64,000 bases of DNA from Bacillus dicomae (lineage in GTDB: Bacteria; Bacillota; Bacilli; Bacillales; Bacillaceae_G), in NCBI RefSeq assembly GCF_006494425.1, contig NZ_VHIV01000005.1, positions 62,001-126,000 of the forward strand, in the 5' to 3' direction. Shown here piece after piece: positions 1-8,954 of this stretch (position 1 is the first letter of the stretch; the number at the start of each line of letters is the position of its first letter). The notes beneath the pieces were generated by a model that did not search any database, was not told where the DNA came from, and worked only from the letters and a program-made list of their open reading frames with translations. Made by a program: the position numbers and the translations under genes.

Positions 1-30
1 GAGTTCACATTTCTTTTTGAAACTTTTTAG

Positions 31-124
31 TTGTATATGTTAAAAAGTATGCTACTATAGGGATACTTATTAAACATGTTTAATAAGTATAATTAAAGAA
101 ACTTATTAAAGGTGTTTAATAAGT
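31..124 (+). promoter_or_regulatory. Promoter and two palindromic operators of the maltose acetyltransferase gene
   Basis: A plausible promoter has TTGTAT at 31-36 and TACTAT at 53-58. Just after it lies a perfect 28-bp palindrome at 63-90 (half site ATACTTATTAAACA), and a second site at 101-124 with arms ACTTATTAAA and TTTAATAAGT around a 4-base spacer. The same arms recur at 1095-1118 in front of the ROK regulator gene, so these are most likely its operators, placed to block transcription. Confidence 0.7.
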
Positions 125-156
125 GGGGTTCATTCGATAACGAAGGGGATGATTCT

Positions 157-720
157 ATGAAAACAGAAAAAGAAAAGATGTTAGCGGGAGAAATGTATAT
201 CGCGGATGACGAAGAATTAGTGGCTGATAGGGTGGAGGCAAAACGTTTAACACGCCTTTATAACGAGGCGATGGAGACAGGAGATGAGAGGCGTTTTACG
301 TTATTAAATCAGCTTTTAGGTTCTTCAGCTGATGGGAAAGCCCAAATTAATCCTGATTTTCGTTGTGATTACGGCTACAATATCCATGTTGGAAAGAGCT
401 TTTTCGCAAATTTCAATTGTGTGATTTTAGACGTTTGTGAAGTTCGAATCGGTGATAATTGTATGTTTGCACCTGGTGTTCACATTTATACTGCTACGCA
501 TCCTTTACACCCAGTAGAGCGGAATTCTGGCAAAGAATATGGGAAGCCTGTAAAGATTGGTAACAATGTTTGGGTTGGCGGGGGAGCTATTATTAACCCT
601 GGTGTTTCAATTGGAGACAATGCTGTAATTGCTTCAGGAGCAGTTGTGACAAAAGATGTACCTAATAATGTAGTTGTTGGTGGTAATCCAGCTAAGGTTA
701 TTAAAACGATAGACTTATAG
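157..720 (+). CDS. maa: Maltose O-acetyltransferase (left-handed beta-helix acetyltransferase)
   Basis: Transfers acetyl from acetyl-CoA to a sugar hydroxyl, as in the Maa/LacA/NodL family. The protein is 187 residues, the usual family length. An N-terminal Mac domain (about 7-60) is followed by hexapeptide repeats such as IGDNCMF and IGNNVWV. The catalytic histidine is His115 in the segment TATHPL. The start at 157 follows GAAGGGGAT; an upstream in-frame ATG at 112 lies inside the operator and has no ribosome site. Two operators precede the gene, and the ROK repressor lies downstream, so sugar-responsive control is likely. The physiological substrate is not evident from sequence. Confidence 0.9.
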   Translation: MKTEKEKMLAGEMYIADDEELVADRVEAKRLTRLYNEAMETGDERRFTLLNQLLGSSADGKAQINPDFRCDYGYNIHVGKSFFANFNCVILDVCEVRIGDNCMFAPGVHIYTATHPLHPVERNSGKEYGKPVKIGNNVWVGGGAIINPGVSIGDNAVIASGAVVTKDVPNNVVVGGNPAKVIKTIDL

Positions 721-802
721 AAATCGTTTTTTATGAGTGCATGAATAAACTGATGTCGTATCGTATAGAAAATGTGAAAGGTGTTTCATATAAATAAAAA
801 TA

Positions 803-1006
803 GTGTGGAAAACTGTACGAAGACATTACTTACTTCTTGAAACGCTCTTTTTCTTATTTGTTTTGCCGGTTTTCTCGTTTGCTGTAAGTTTCTATTATCG
901 GTTATACAGCCTTTTTAGTCGGCTAGGTATACTAGGGGAATTATTCGGAATACGTAATACCTTGCTAGCTGTTTTATTATTTGTTCTCTTATCTGGAATT
1001 GTATGA
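803..1006 (+). CDS. Possible small membrane protein, or remnant of one
   Basis: A 67-codon frame opening at a GTG encodes a basic N-terminus and two strongly hydrophobic stretches (about residues 10-33 and 43-66), ending abruptly on the second. No family is recognised. The frame runs upstream as ATA-AAA-ATA before the GTG, with GAAAGGTG about 11 bases before the first ATA, as if an ATG had been lost. It may be a decayed membrane-protein gene or a real short peptide gene. It lies between maa and the ROK gene on the same strand. Confidence 0.3.
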   Translation: MWKTVRRHYLLLETLFFLFVLPVFSFAVSFYYRLYSLFSRLGILGELFGIRNTLLAVLLFVLLSGIV

Positions 1007-1094
1007 ATGCATGAAGCGAAACAGGGAGTGCATGCATCGGAAATATATCATCTTTATTGCTTTAGAAAATGATGTATGATATATTGTCAACGCA

Positions 1095-1118
1095 ACTTAT
1101 TAAAAACGTTTAATAAGT
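1095..1118. promoter_or_regulatory. Third ROK-type operator, in front of the regulator gene
   Basis: The arms ACTTATTAAA and TTTAATAAGT around a 4-base spacer are identical to those at 101-124. The site ends about 25 bp before the regulator's start codon, which suggests autoregulation. Confidence 0.65.
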
Positions 1119-1142
1119 ATGTTGATTAAGGTGGTGAGCGAT

Positions 1143-2171
1143 TTGAGTGAACAGTCTGTTACTCAAAAATCGATTAAAGAGACGATCCTTCGCGGCATTC
1201 GTACAGCTCTTCTAGAGCGAGGTAGTGCAACGAAAGTTGAGCTTAGTAATGCATTAGAAATTAGTTTTCCAACGATAAGTAAATTTATAGAAAATATGAA
1301 ACAAGACGGTGAAGTCACTTTAGTCGGTTTAGATGATTCAAGTGGCGGAAGAAGAGCGAAACGATATGCGTATAATCCAGAATATATGTTAGGCTTAGCG
1401 ATATTTTTAGAAAAAAATGAAACAAACTATACAATTTTTAACTGTTTAGGGGAAGTAAAAGAACAAGGGAGTACTTCAAGTATGTTAATTGATACGGGCG
1501 TAAATCTAATATCTAAACATATTGAACGTCTTATCGCTACATACTCGAAAATAAGCTCTATATCAATTGGTGTGCCTGGTTCGGTTGATAATGGTCGTAT
1601 TTTTTATATACCTGGTTATGAAAAGTTCCAAAATTTTGATTTGAAAAGTCATTTGGAGGATCTGTTTTCTATACCTGTAGTAATAGAAAACGATATGAAC
1701 GCCGCAGTGCTTGGTTATTATAAAAACACTGGAAACTATGACAATTCCTCTCTTGTATATTTGTATTCAGGTCAAAATGGCCCAGGTGCGGGGATTATGG
1801 TAAATGGAGATGTCGTACGAGGGAGTACATTTTTCTCAGGAGAGATATCTTTCGTTCCGCAATATGATAATAAAAATTTCTTACAAGCTTTGAGAAGTGA
1901 AGATTCGAATAATCCAGAGGAATATAATATAGATGCTATTACTCGTTTAATCGCTACATGTATAGCTATTATTAACCCTCATGCCTTTATCTTCTGTGAT
2001 GATGAAGTGAATCAATTTGTAATAGAGCAAATTGTAAAAAGTTGTCCGCGGTACATTCCGGCGGAACATATTCCGAAAATAACAGTGAGTAATTGGAAAG
2101 AAGATTATTTATATGGATTAAAAAGTCTTGGACTTGATCTTATGATTACGAGAACAAATAAAGAAAATTAA
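1143..2171 (+). CDS. ROK-family transcriptional repressor (XylR/NagC type)
   Basis: Residues about 8-60 form a winged helix (segment [19 protein letters not shown]). The rest is a ROK fold with [11 protein letters not shown] and [12 protein letters not shown]. The CXCGXXGC zinc motif of canonical ROK proteins is absent after GEISFVP, and the N-terminal ATP motif is degenerate, so this is a sensor rather than a kinase. The chosen start is TTG at 1143, 7 bases after AAGGTGGTG. An ATG at 1119 abuts the operator and lacks a ribosome site. Operators at 63-90, 101-124 and 1095-1118 suggest it controls maa and itself. The inducer is unknown; a sugar or sugar phosphate is inferred. Confidence 0.85.
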   Translation: MSEQSVTQKSIKETILRGIRTALLERGSATKVELSNALEISFPTISKFIENMKQDGEVTLVGLDDSSGGRRAKRYAYNPEYMLGLAIFLEKNETNYTIFNCLGEVKEQGSTSSMLIDTGVNLISKHIERLIATYSKISSISIGVPGSVDNGRIFYIPGYEKFQNFDLKSHLEDLFSIPVVIENDMNAAVLGYYKNTGNYDNSSLVYLYSGQNGPGAGIMVNGDVVRGSTFFSGEISFVPQYDNKNFLQALRSEDSNNPEEYNIDAITRLIATCIAIINPHAFIFCDDEVNQFVIEQIVKSCPRYIPAEHIPKITVSNWKEDYLYGLKSLGLDLMITRTNKEN

Positions 2172-2232
2172 ATGTGCTGGCAATGAAGCATCCAATTGTC
2201 AGTTGAATAACATAAAAGAAAAGGTGCCAATT

Positions 2233-2613
2233 ATGAAAATTGAACATGTAGCAATTTGGGTGAATGATTTAGAAGGAATGCGTGATTTCTATAAACAGTA
2301 TTTTAATGGGGAAGAAAATAGCTTATATCACAATCCAAAAACGCGGTTTGAATCTTATTTTATAACTTTTGAAGGTGGTGCGCGTCTAGAACTTATGAAG
2401 CAGGTAGGGATAGATGATGCATTACAAACACAAACAATAGGATATGCGCATATTGCTTTTTCTGTAGGTAGTGAAGAAAAAGTGAACGAATTAACGAATA
2501 TATTGAGAAAAGCAGGGTACCCTGTGTTAAACGGACCGCGTACTACAGGGGATGGTTACTACGAGAGTGTAGTAAGTGACCCTGAAGGAAATCAGATTGA
2601 GATAACAATCTAA
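2233..2613 (+). CDS. VOC-family (glyoxalase/bleomycin resistance-like) protein
   Basis: A 126-residue protein made of two beta-alpha-beta-beta-beta modules. It begins [20 protein letters not shown], carries GYAHIAFSV at mid-protein and ends [10 protein letters not shown], the standard VOC signature. Candidate metal ligands are His5, a Glu near LELM, the His of YAHIAF and the final Glu. Length and organisation resemble lactoylglutathione lyase-like members, but the substrate cannot be assigned. The ATG at 2233 follows AAAAGGTG with suitable spacing; the longer frame from 2203 has no ribosome site. A bcr1 element follows immediately. Confidence 0.85.
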   Translation: MKIEHVAIWVNDLEGMRDFYKQYFNGEENSLYHNPKTRFESYFITFEGGARLELMKQVGIDDALQTQTIGYAHIAFSVGSEEKVNELTNILRKAGYPVLNGPRTTGDGYYESVVSDPEGNQIEITI

Positions 2614-2616
2614 CAT

Positions 2617-2774
2617 TTTATCCCGCTTTCATGGGCAGTAAGACCCCCACCTCAAAATTCAGCGAAAGCAAAGAAGTTAGGTGGGGGGCGGGCTGCCCAT
2701 AAAAGTCCGATTGGTGAAGGCTAATAATCAGTGGGGGATGAAGAACCCCCCCACTGATTAAAGTTTCACTTTAT
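2617..2774 (+). repeat. bcr1 repeat element, copy 1
   Basis: A 158-bp unit bounded by TTTAT, starting TTTATCCCGC and ending AGTTTCACTTTAT. It is closely similar to the copies at 21391, 32746 and 42865. Internal inverted repeats pair GGGCAG with CTGCCC, CCCCCACCT with AGGTGGGGG, and CAGTGGGGG with CCCCCACTG, so the transcript would fold strongly. bcr1 is a known non-coding mobile repeat of the B. cereus group with TTTAT duplications. Confidence 0.92.
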
Positions 2775-2788
2775 TTACGGTAAACGAT

Positions 2789-2831
2789 AAAAACCTCATT
2801 TCACGTTGTAATGACGAGAAATGAGGTTTTT
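2789..2831. terminator. Bidirectional terminator between VOC and NUDIX genes
   Basis: Stem AAAAACCTCATTTC / GAAATGAGGTTTTT, with A/T tracts on both sides, lies between convergent genes. Confidence 0.85.
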
Positions 2832-2864
2832 ATATTGCTATATAAAATGAAAGGAAGAGCCATT

Positions 2865-3326
2865 CTATTTCACGTATAGATTGGATTGTTGAAACTCCTT
2901 AATAATCCTCTCAATAACAGGAGGAAGATTACTAGGTAACTCATCAAGCGGAAAAAAGCGTAGTTCTTTCGATTCCGTATGGTCGCATACAAGCTCACCT
3001 TGGAATTCGCGGCAAATATAAACAACGAGTACACCGTGTACTTGATCGCCATTTGGATAGATTTGAAAGAAATCTCGTCCTGAGTATGTACGGAATAGTT
3101 CTGGATTTTTAATAATAAGTCCAGTTTCTTCAAATACTTCTCGCTTTAAAGCATCTTCTAACATTTCGTTATATTCTAATGCACCTCCAATAATGCCCCA
3201 GCGGTTAAAGTCTGTACGGAGCTGCAATAATATTTCATTTTTCTCATTTACTATAATGGCGTGTGAACCTATTAAAATAAGTGGATGATTTCCTACTAAA
3301 TTTCTCATGTCTTCAATATAACCCAT
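2865..3326 (-). CDS. NUDIX hydrolase
   Basis: Hydrolyses a nucleoside diphosphate linked to another group. The Nudix box fits G-x5-E-x7-REVxEExGL exactly, with REVFEETGL at about residues 62-70 of a 153-residue protein. The C-terminal segment ESKELRFFPLDELP is typical of the fold. The substrate is unknown. It is transcribed after the DUF2785 gene with an 18-bp gap and probably shares its transcript. ATG start at 3326, preceded by AAGGAGAACA. Confidence 0.92.
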   Translation of the reverse strand: MGYIEDMRNLVGNHPLILIGSHAIIVNEKNEILLQLRTDFNRWGIIGGALEYNEMLEDALKREVFEETGLIIKNPELFRTYSGRDFFQIYPNGDQVHGVLVVYICREFQGELVCDHTESKELRFFPLDELPSNLPPVIERIIKEFQQSNLYVK

Positions 3327-3344
3327 ATTTGTTCTCCTTATATG

Positions 3345-4184
3345 TTAATAATAGTTAGGAAGTTCTTTTAACATTCTTTCTGTTTTACGTGCTGTAAAGG
3401 CTAAGTTATGATCATCTTTCGTTCTGAAAAATAATGTGCGTAAAAAGGTTTTAATATTGGCACATAAAATACAATATTCATTAAGTGAAAGGCGTTTTCT
3501 AATTTGGGGAAGCCTTTTTATTTTTTTATAAATAATAGATATTAACTCGTCTTGCGGAAAGTCATGATACAACATTGCTAGTAAAGGAGTAACGATGCGT
3601 TCATCTTCGTTATTATGAAAAAGGTCAGATGGAATGAAGATTTTATTTAATAAACAATGAATTAATTCTTCGTACCATTCAAAAGTTGTATACGTATTAT
3701 GAACAATTTCAGTAAAAGCATCAGATACGTGAGCAAGACAATGAGCCCATCCTTTATTTTCAATATAGCCCCGAAAATCCGTTTCTAAGTTTGTATATGT
3801 AATGAGTTTATTTTTTATTTCCTCGATATCCTCCTCTGTAAAAAAGTAGTGCGAGTTAGCGAATTGGAGTATTAACGCAATTAACGAAACAGTGTAAGAA
3901 CGTGTGAAAACCCCATCTGAATGCGGGGAGTAAATGTCACAATATAAATACTCATCACTTAAACAAGTTTGCAACAGTAATTTCAGTTGATCATCCATAA
4001 GGAATTCATGATGAATGAAATGTGAAAAACATTTATATATAAGTTGGTAACGAACGTAACTATCAGTCGTTCCGATAAACTGAAGCATATGGAGCGTTAA
4101 CTCATTTATATCTATATGTCGCAGTTGTGTATAGTCATTTTGTTGTATAAGCTCTAACTGTTGTTGCAGCGCTGTAATATCCAA
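3345..4184 (-). CDS. DUF2785 family protein
   Basis: A 279-residue, mostly alpha-helical cytoplasmic protein. The segments SDGVFTRSYTVSLI and NKGWAHCLAHVSDAF match the conserved core of the DUF2785 family, whose function is not established. His and Cys residues in WAHCLAH could form an active or metal site, but this is a guess. ATG start at 4184 follows GGAGGTTCTCC. It is first in a two-gene minus-strand unit with the NUDIX gene, divergent from the GNAT gene. Confidence 0.8.
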   Translation of the reverse strand: MDITALQQQLELIQQNDYTQLRHIDINELTLHMLQFIGTTDSYVRYQLIYKCFSHFIHHEFLMDDQLKLLLQTCLSDEYLYCDIYSPHSDGVFTRSYTVSLIALILQFANSHYFFTEEDIEEIKNKLITYTNLETDFRGYIENKGWAHCLAHVSDAFTEIVHNTYTTFEWYEELIHCLLNKIFIPSDLFHNNEDERIVTPLLAMLYHDFPQDELISIIYKKIKRLPQIRKRLSLNEYCILCANIKTFLRTLFFRTKDDHNLAFTARKTERMLKELPNYY

Positions 4185-4307
4185 TGGAGAACCTCCTCCG
4201 CACTTTAAAGATGCAATGTTTTCTAGTATTCTATATATTCAAGGACAATCCTGCTCATGCAAGGAGAACAAGTAGAAATTCGAGTATGACATAGATGAGG
4301 GAAGAAT

Positions 4308-5030
4308 ATGACGACGATAGAACAATTAGAAAAACATTTTAAAATAAGAAGAAATGCGTCTTCTATCATGATAAAAGAAAATAATGCAGAGATTTTTACA
4401 GAAGAGCAATTAGAAGAAATAATGCAATATTGCGTTGTTGAGGCTGAAAAAGAGGAAATTGAAAACATACATTTTGAAATTTCTTCAAAAAGCCCTAATT
4501 ATGATGTGTATAAGAAATGTTTCGAAACGTATTCATTTGAATATGTTACTGAAAACATGATCGTATGTAAGGATATATACGAGGTAGAAGATGTAGAAAG
4601 TGAAATTGATTTTAAGCTGATTGAAGAAGTAGGTGAAGATGCTTTTTATTCTCTTTGGAAGGAAACGACTGGAGAACAAATCGCTTATGATCAATTTGTA
4701 AATATGATGCTACAAGAAATTGGGGAGCAATGGAAAGAACATTGTTTAACAGCGAGTGTAGGTGAAGAGCCGATAGGAATTGTAATCCCGCATATTGAAA
4801 GGGGTACGTTAGAAGAAGGGAAACTCATGTATTTCGCAGTCGCTCCAAATATGCGAAAGAAAGGGTATGAATCAGCATTCTTTACAGGAGCAATGTTTGT
4901 CTTAAAAGAAATAGGAGCATCTTATTATATCGGTGAGACAAATGTGAAAAATGAGTGGATGAAGGATATTTTTGAAAAGAATGGATGTCAGTTATTAGGT
5001 TCTACTGAGCGGTATGTGAGGAAGTTTTAG
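4308..5030 (+). CDS. GNAT-family N-acetyltransferase
   Basis: A 240-residue protein. Residues about 100-240 form the GNAT fold, with a beta-4 strand GKLMYFAVAPNMRKKGYESAFFTG that carries the acetyl-CoA pyrophosphate loop in a weakened form (RKKGYE instead of RxxGxG/A). The N-terminal 100 residues are acidic and helical, with no recognised domain. ATG start follows GAGGGAAG. The substrate is unknown. It is monocistronic, between divergent and co-directional neighbours. Confidence 0.78.
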   Translation: MTTIEQLEKHFKIRRNASSIMIKENNAEIFTEEQLEEIMQYCVVEAEKEEIENIHFEISSKSPNYDVYKKCFETYSFEYVTENMIVCKDIYEVEDVESEIDFKLIEEVGEDAFYSLWKETTGEQIAYDQFVNMMLQEIGEQWKEHCLTASVGEEPIGIVIPHIERGTLEEGKLMYFAVAPNMRKKGYESAFFTGAMFVLKEIGASYYIGETNVKNEWMKDIFEKNGCQLLGSTERYVRKF

Positions 5031-5197
5031 GATATACTCTGGCAATCATCTAGTGAGAATCCATGTACAAATTTTGAACAAGTAAAAGAACTTTTTGCGT
5101 GTTTGTAAGATAAAAAGAAAAATGAGAACGACAAAGTAGATATTCCTATAATAAAATAGAGTAAGATTTGATTATAAGAGAAAGCGTTGGTGAAAGA

Positions 5198-6220
5198 ATG
5201 GAGCAGCAAAGAAATGGGTTACAAGCAACTGTAGAAAGAAATGAAGATAATACGTTACAAATAAAATGGGAAAATAATATAGAAGAAGTTCGTATTTATT
5301 GGAGTACTTCACCAGATCATATTGAAGAAACTGGAGAATTACTTGCAACGGTAAATGGAGAATCATCATATTCAATTGAAAACCCGAGCGACAATGAGCG
5401 TCCATATTTTAGACTAGTAGGTAGTAATGGACAAGCAGTGACAGTAGCTGAGCGTAGACTGCCATTACAAGGCGCGTTTAACTTCCGTGATATGGGAGGA
5501 TATGAAACGACAGAAGGCCGTAAAGTGAAATGGGGAAAATTGTATCGTTCTGAAGAATTAGCAGGATTAACAGAATGGGATATCGACTATTTACAAAAGT
5601 CTGGCTTAAAGTTAATTTGTGATTACCGTACAGACTTTGAAGTGAAGCATAAGCCAAACCCAGAGATTACAGGCGCCCGTCAAGTATGCTTACCAGTTAT
5701 GCAAGAATTAGCGAAAGACTTGAACATAAATGAGTTTTTCCAAGTTGGTGACCTTTCTATGTTAGGAAAACCAGGTGAGTATCTTGTGAAAATGAATCAA
5801 GACTTCGTAAGTGGTAATGAAGCATTCGTGAGCTTCTTAAACTTAGCGCAAAATCCGGAAAACTTACCGTTAGTAAACCACTGTACAGCTGGAAAAGACC
5901 GTACTGGATTTGGATCAGCATTATTATTACTTTTACTAGGTGTACCGGAAAAAACAGTAATGGAAGATTACTTACTAAGTAATGGTTTCCGTGAAAAGTT
6001 AAATGAGAAAATGATGGCTTTTTTAGGTGCGAAATTACAAAACGATGAGAGTAGAGCGATATTAGGTGCAATGTTTGAAGCACGTACTGAGTATTTACAA
6101 GCTGCGATTGATGAAGTGAAAAAGCAATATGGTTCAGTTGAAGCGTATGCTGAAAAAGCACTTGGCTTTACGAAAGAGTCGTTAGAAGAAATGAAAGTGT
6201 TATTGTTAGAGGAAAAATAA
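5198..6220 (+). CDS. Tyrosine-protein phosphatase (Y_phosphatase3 type)
   Basis: A 340-residue protein. The first 85 residues look like a small beta-sandwich. The catalytic part begins NFRDMGGYETTEG and holds the HCxxGKDRT P-loop (HCTAGKDRTGFG, around residue 228). This is the arrangement of bacterial dual-specificity or phosphotyrosine/phosphoinositide phosphatases. The nucleophilic Cys and the Arg are both present. ATG at 5198 follows GGTGAAAG; a TTG 30 bases upstream is in frame but lacks a ribosome site. No signal peptide, so cytoplasmic. Confidence 0.88.
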   Translation: MEQQRNGLQATVERNEDNTLQIKWENNIEEVRIYWSTSPDHIEETGELLATVNGESSYSIENPSDNERPYFRLVGSNGQAVTVAERRLPLQGAFNFRDMGGYETTEGRKVKWGKLYRSEELAGLTEWDIDYLQKSGLKLICDYRTDFEVKHKPNPEITGARQVCLPVMQELAKDLNINEFFQVGDLSMLGKPGEYLVKMNQDFVSGNEAFVSFLNLAQNPENLPLVNHCTAGKDRTGFGSALLLLLLGVPEKTVMEDYLLSNGFREKLNEKMMAFLGAKLQNDESRAILGAMFEARTEYLQAAIDEVKKQYGSVEAYAEKALGFTKESLEEMKVLLLEEK

Positions 6221-6227
6221 TGGGGAG

Positions 6228-6255
6228 GGAGGCTGATGTGGATTAGCCTCCTTTT
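6228..6255 (+). terminator. Terminator of the tyrosine phosphatase gene
   Basis: Stem GGAGGCT / AGCCTCC followed by TTTTCTTATT. Confidence 0.8.
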
Positions 6256-6314
6256 CTTATTGTTTATATAATTTTGTTCCATAAAGTGATTGATAACCGA
6301 ATATCGTTGTTGCA

Positions 6315-6851
6315 TTATGAAATTTTTCGTTGCCTTATTATGCCTATAATAATTGGAATAGCTGTCCCAATTAATAATATTGGTAAAAATAATTTACCAA
6401 AACCGCCACTCCAATTTAAAGCTATTGAAATTGTTTCAAATTGGATGAAAGAAAAAATAAGTAAACAGACATTTTTTAATTGATTAAGCATTTTTCTGCT
6501 ATTTAAATAAAACTGACCAGCATTTGATTCATTTAGTCTTTGTGGATAGTTATGTAATTCTGGAAACTTTTCTAAAGTCTGCATTAAAAGGAGTATGAAT
6601 AGCCCTATTCCTGGCAAAAGCAAAAGTTCCCACTTTGATCCCCAGCGATCTACATCCCCATATGCGTTATAATGTGCGGGTACTTCTTCAGGTAATCTTC
6701 CCCAAATGATAATCAAAAAAATGAGTGATCCAAAGAACAATGAATATCCAATAATATCTCCAATCCATTCACTTTTTGTTTTTGGGATTTGTATTTTTGG
6801 TCTTCCCCATGAATTTACTATATTTTTCCGCCCCCTTCTATAGTAATACAA
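6315..6851 (-). CDS. DUF1648 membrane protein
   Basis: About 165-178 residues with four hydrophobic helices. The loop LPEEVPAHYNAYGDVDRWGSK is the DUF1648 signature. The protein resembles truncated SdpI-like immunity proteins, but without the full SdpI length its role is unknown. The start is unclear. The frame can open at TTG 6851, which has no ribosome site. A strong site AGAAGGGGGCGG lies inside the frame and is followed at normal spacing by ATA and GTA codons rather than a standard start. Confidence 0.72.
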   Translation of the reverse strand: MYYYRRGRKNIVNSWGRPKIQIPKTKSEWIGDIIGYSLFFGSLIFLIIIWGRLPEEVPAHYNAYGDVDRWGSKWELLLLPGIGLFILLLMQTLEKFPELHNYPQRLNESNAGQFYLNSRKMLNQLKNVCLLIFSFIQFETISIALNWSGGFGKLFLPILLIGTAIPIIIGIIRQRKIS

Positions 6852-7070
6852 TTCTTGTAGTATCTTTTTAAAATTTGGATCTATTATCCAAATTATCTCA
6901 AATTTATAGTGCTTTCACAATTAATTATTGTTGAATAATGTGACTCATGTGTCTTAAAACAACTGTAAGATCTCTGCACAGCAACTATTCGTAAAGGAAA
7001 AAGTTCGACTTAAGAGACAATTAATGAGAAAATACAAGTTGTAAATAACGTACTAGTTGAGGAGAGCGTA

Positions 7071-7778
7071 ATGAAATACAAAGTTATATTATTCGACGTA
7101 GATGATACATTATTAGATTTTCCTGAAACGGAAAGACACGCATTGCATAATGCGTTTGTACAGTTTGGCATGCCTACAGGGTATAATGATTATCTTGCAA
7201 GTTATAAAGAGATTAGTAATGGGTTATGGAGAGATTTAGAAAATAAAATGATTACGCTAAGTGAATTAGCAGTAGATCGATTTAAACAATTATTTGCACT
7301 TCATAATATAGAAGTAGATGCGCAGCAATTTAGTGATGTATATCTTGAAAACTTAGGAAAAGAAGTACATCTTATTGAAGGTGCAGTGCAATTATGTGAA
7401 AATCTACAAGATTGCAAGTTAGGTATCATTACGAACGGTTATACGAAGGTGCAACAATCTAGAATCGGAAATTCACCTTTATGCAACTTCTTTGAACATA
7501 TTATTATTTCTGAAGAGGTTGGCCACCAAAAACCAGCACGTGAGATTTTTGATTATGCGTTTGAAAAGTTTGGGATCACGGATAAATCAAGCGTACTAAT
7601 GGTTGGAGATTCGCTAACTTCTGATATGAAGGGTGGAGAAGATTACGGCATTGATACGTGTTGGTATAATCCGAGTTTGAAAGAAAATAAGACAGATGTT
7701 AAGCCGACTTATGAAGTGGAGAGTCTGCTTCGTATTATGGAGATTGCGGAAGAAGCGCGAGAAAAGGAGACCGTATAG
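7071..7778 (+). CDS. yfnB: HAD-family pyrimidine 5'-nucleotidase, YjjG/YfnB type
   Basis: A 235-residue HAD phosphatase. Motif I is DVDDTLLDF, motif II ITNGY, the motif III lysine lies in GHQKPAREIF, and motif IV is GDSLTSDMKGG. A helical cap fills residues about 18-95. The family (YjjG in E. coli, YfnB in B. subtilis) dephosphorylates non-canonical pyrimidine nucleotides. ATG at 7071 follows GAGGAGAGCGTA. It is the sole gene of its transcript as far as can be seen. Confidence 0.87.
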   Translation: MKYKVILFDVDDTLLDFPETERHALHNAFVQFGMPTGYNDYLASYKEISNGLWRDLENKMITLSELAVDRFKQLFALHNIEVDAQQFSDVYLENLGKEVHLIEGAVQLCENLQDCKLGIITNGYTKVQQSRIGNSPLCNFFEHIIISEEVGHQKPAREIFDYAFEKFGITDKSSVLMVGDSLTSDMKGGEDYGIDTCWYNPSLKENKTDVKPTYEVESLLRIMEIAEEAREKETV

Positions 7779-7809
7779 TAGTGTTGTCGAGATTTGTTGA
7801 TAAGTCGAT

Positions 7810-7878
7810 ATATTGAAAAAATCGTTGATATATTTTAAGTTACGGTAGATATATTTGAAAAATCGTTGATATATTTTG
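7810..7878. repeat. Two near-identical 28-bp AT-rich direct repeats
   Basis: 7810-7837 and 7851-7878 share the core AATCGTTGATATATTTT, separated by 13 bp. They sit between the YjjG-type gene and the next coding region. No function is evident. Confidence 0.6.
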
Positions 7879-7933
7879 AATTGCTCCGGTCAATATAGGC
7901 AAGAGCTGTGTAACAACTAGAGGTGAATAAAGG

Positions 7934-8896
7934 ATGTTAACGTTTTTATTTGAGTTAGATAAGAATATCCCGCAGAAGGATGAGCCACGGTATGATGCTT
8001 ATGCAAAGGGCTTTATCGAAGGGGATATAACGATTCGCGTGAGTGACAGCGTACTTTTTCAAAAGTCATGTATGAAGGTTGCAGAGCTAGGCATTTATTT
8101 AGGACAGTGGATGGAGCAAGTGCAACACGGGCAGAACGTACAGATGAATTATGAAACGGCTGACCGTGATGAGATCATTCTTAATTTCTCCTATGAAGAG
8201 GACGATCAGTGGAGAATTTATTCCAGTTGGCAACAATTTGAACTTCAGGAATGTATCTCTACTGCAACATTAGTGGAGAGCGCTCAACGCTATTTATATG
8301 AGCTAAATAAGGAACTGCACGCGATACAATATCCTGTGACGTTTGATCAGTACTTAAGAGGAGAGCGAAAGATGCAGCTTTCTTACAAACGACCGTGTGA
8401 TAGTAAAGCGGATACGGTTCCTATCGACGTTTACAATGGAAGCGAAGGTGTAGGCGTAGTACGGGGCTATTATAAAAATACGTTGATGAAAGTGCTAGAC
8501 TTTATTCCGAAGGTCGGTAGTAATATCATTTACGAAATAAAGGATAGTAAAGACAATATTCGCGTCATTGCAAAGGATGTAAGTAGGCAACGTCAAAGAA
8601 GGATTTTAGTAACGTACATCGATCATAATGATGCAGAGCATGAAATACTTGTATGTGACGGAAAGTTATTGGATGCAAATTTCTTATTTACCTTTACATA
8701 TAAGGCAGAAGAATATGTTGTTCATAAAACTACTTTTGGGATGGGAAAGTTATTGCGAAAAGGTTATATAATCGCAGATTGGAATATTCGTCTTGAGGAA
8801 GATATGTATGATATTGAGATGAATGTGTATGATGAGAGTTATATAGAGGATCAATATTTACTGTTGGGCGTATTTCATGCGGTTTTGTATGGGTGA
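7934..8896 (+). CDS. Uncharacterised protein with a possible tubby/LURP-one-like C-terminal domain
   Basis: A 320-residue soluble protein. Residues 1-130 hold an acidic alpha/beta region. Residues about 165-320 alternate beta strands, including LMKVLDFIPKVGSNIIYEIKD and YKAEEYVVHKTTFGMGKL, with spacing like the beta-barrel of tubby-C/LURP-one proteins. That assignment is by pattern only and is tentative. No signal peptide or catalytic motif is seen. ATG at 7934 follows AGAGGTGAATAAAGG. Confidence 0.6.
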   Translation: MLTFLFELDKNIPQKDEPRYDAYAKGFIEGDITIRVSDSVLFQKSCMKVAELGIYLGQWMEQVQHGQNVQMNYETADRDEIILNFSYEEDDQWRIYSSWQQFELQECISTATLVESAQRYLYELNKELHAIQYPVTFDQYLRGERKMQLSYKRPCDSKADTVPIDVYNGSEGVGVVRGYYKNTLMKVLDFIPKVGSNIIYEIKDSKDNIRVIAKDVSRQRQRRILVTYIDHNDAEHEILVCDGKLLDANFLFTFTYKAEEYVVHKTTFGMGKLLRKGYIIADWNIRLEEDMYDIEMNVYDESYIEDQYLLLGVFHAVLYG

Positions 8897-8910
8897 TTGT
8901 TGTATAAATG

Positions 8911-8953
8911 AAAAATACCGGTATTCTTTGTGAAAAGAATGCCGGTATTTTTT
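8911..8953. terminator. Bidirectional terminator
   Basis: Stem AAAAATACCGGTATTCTTT / AAAGAATGCCGGTATTTTTT between convergent genes. Confidence 0.85.
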
Positions 8954-8954
8954 A

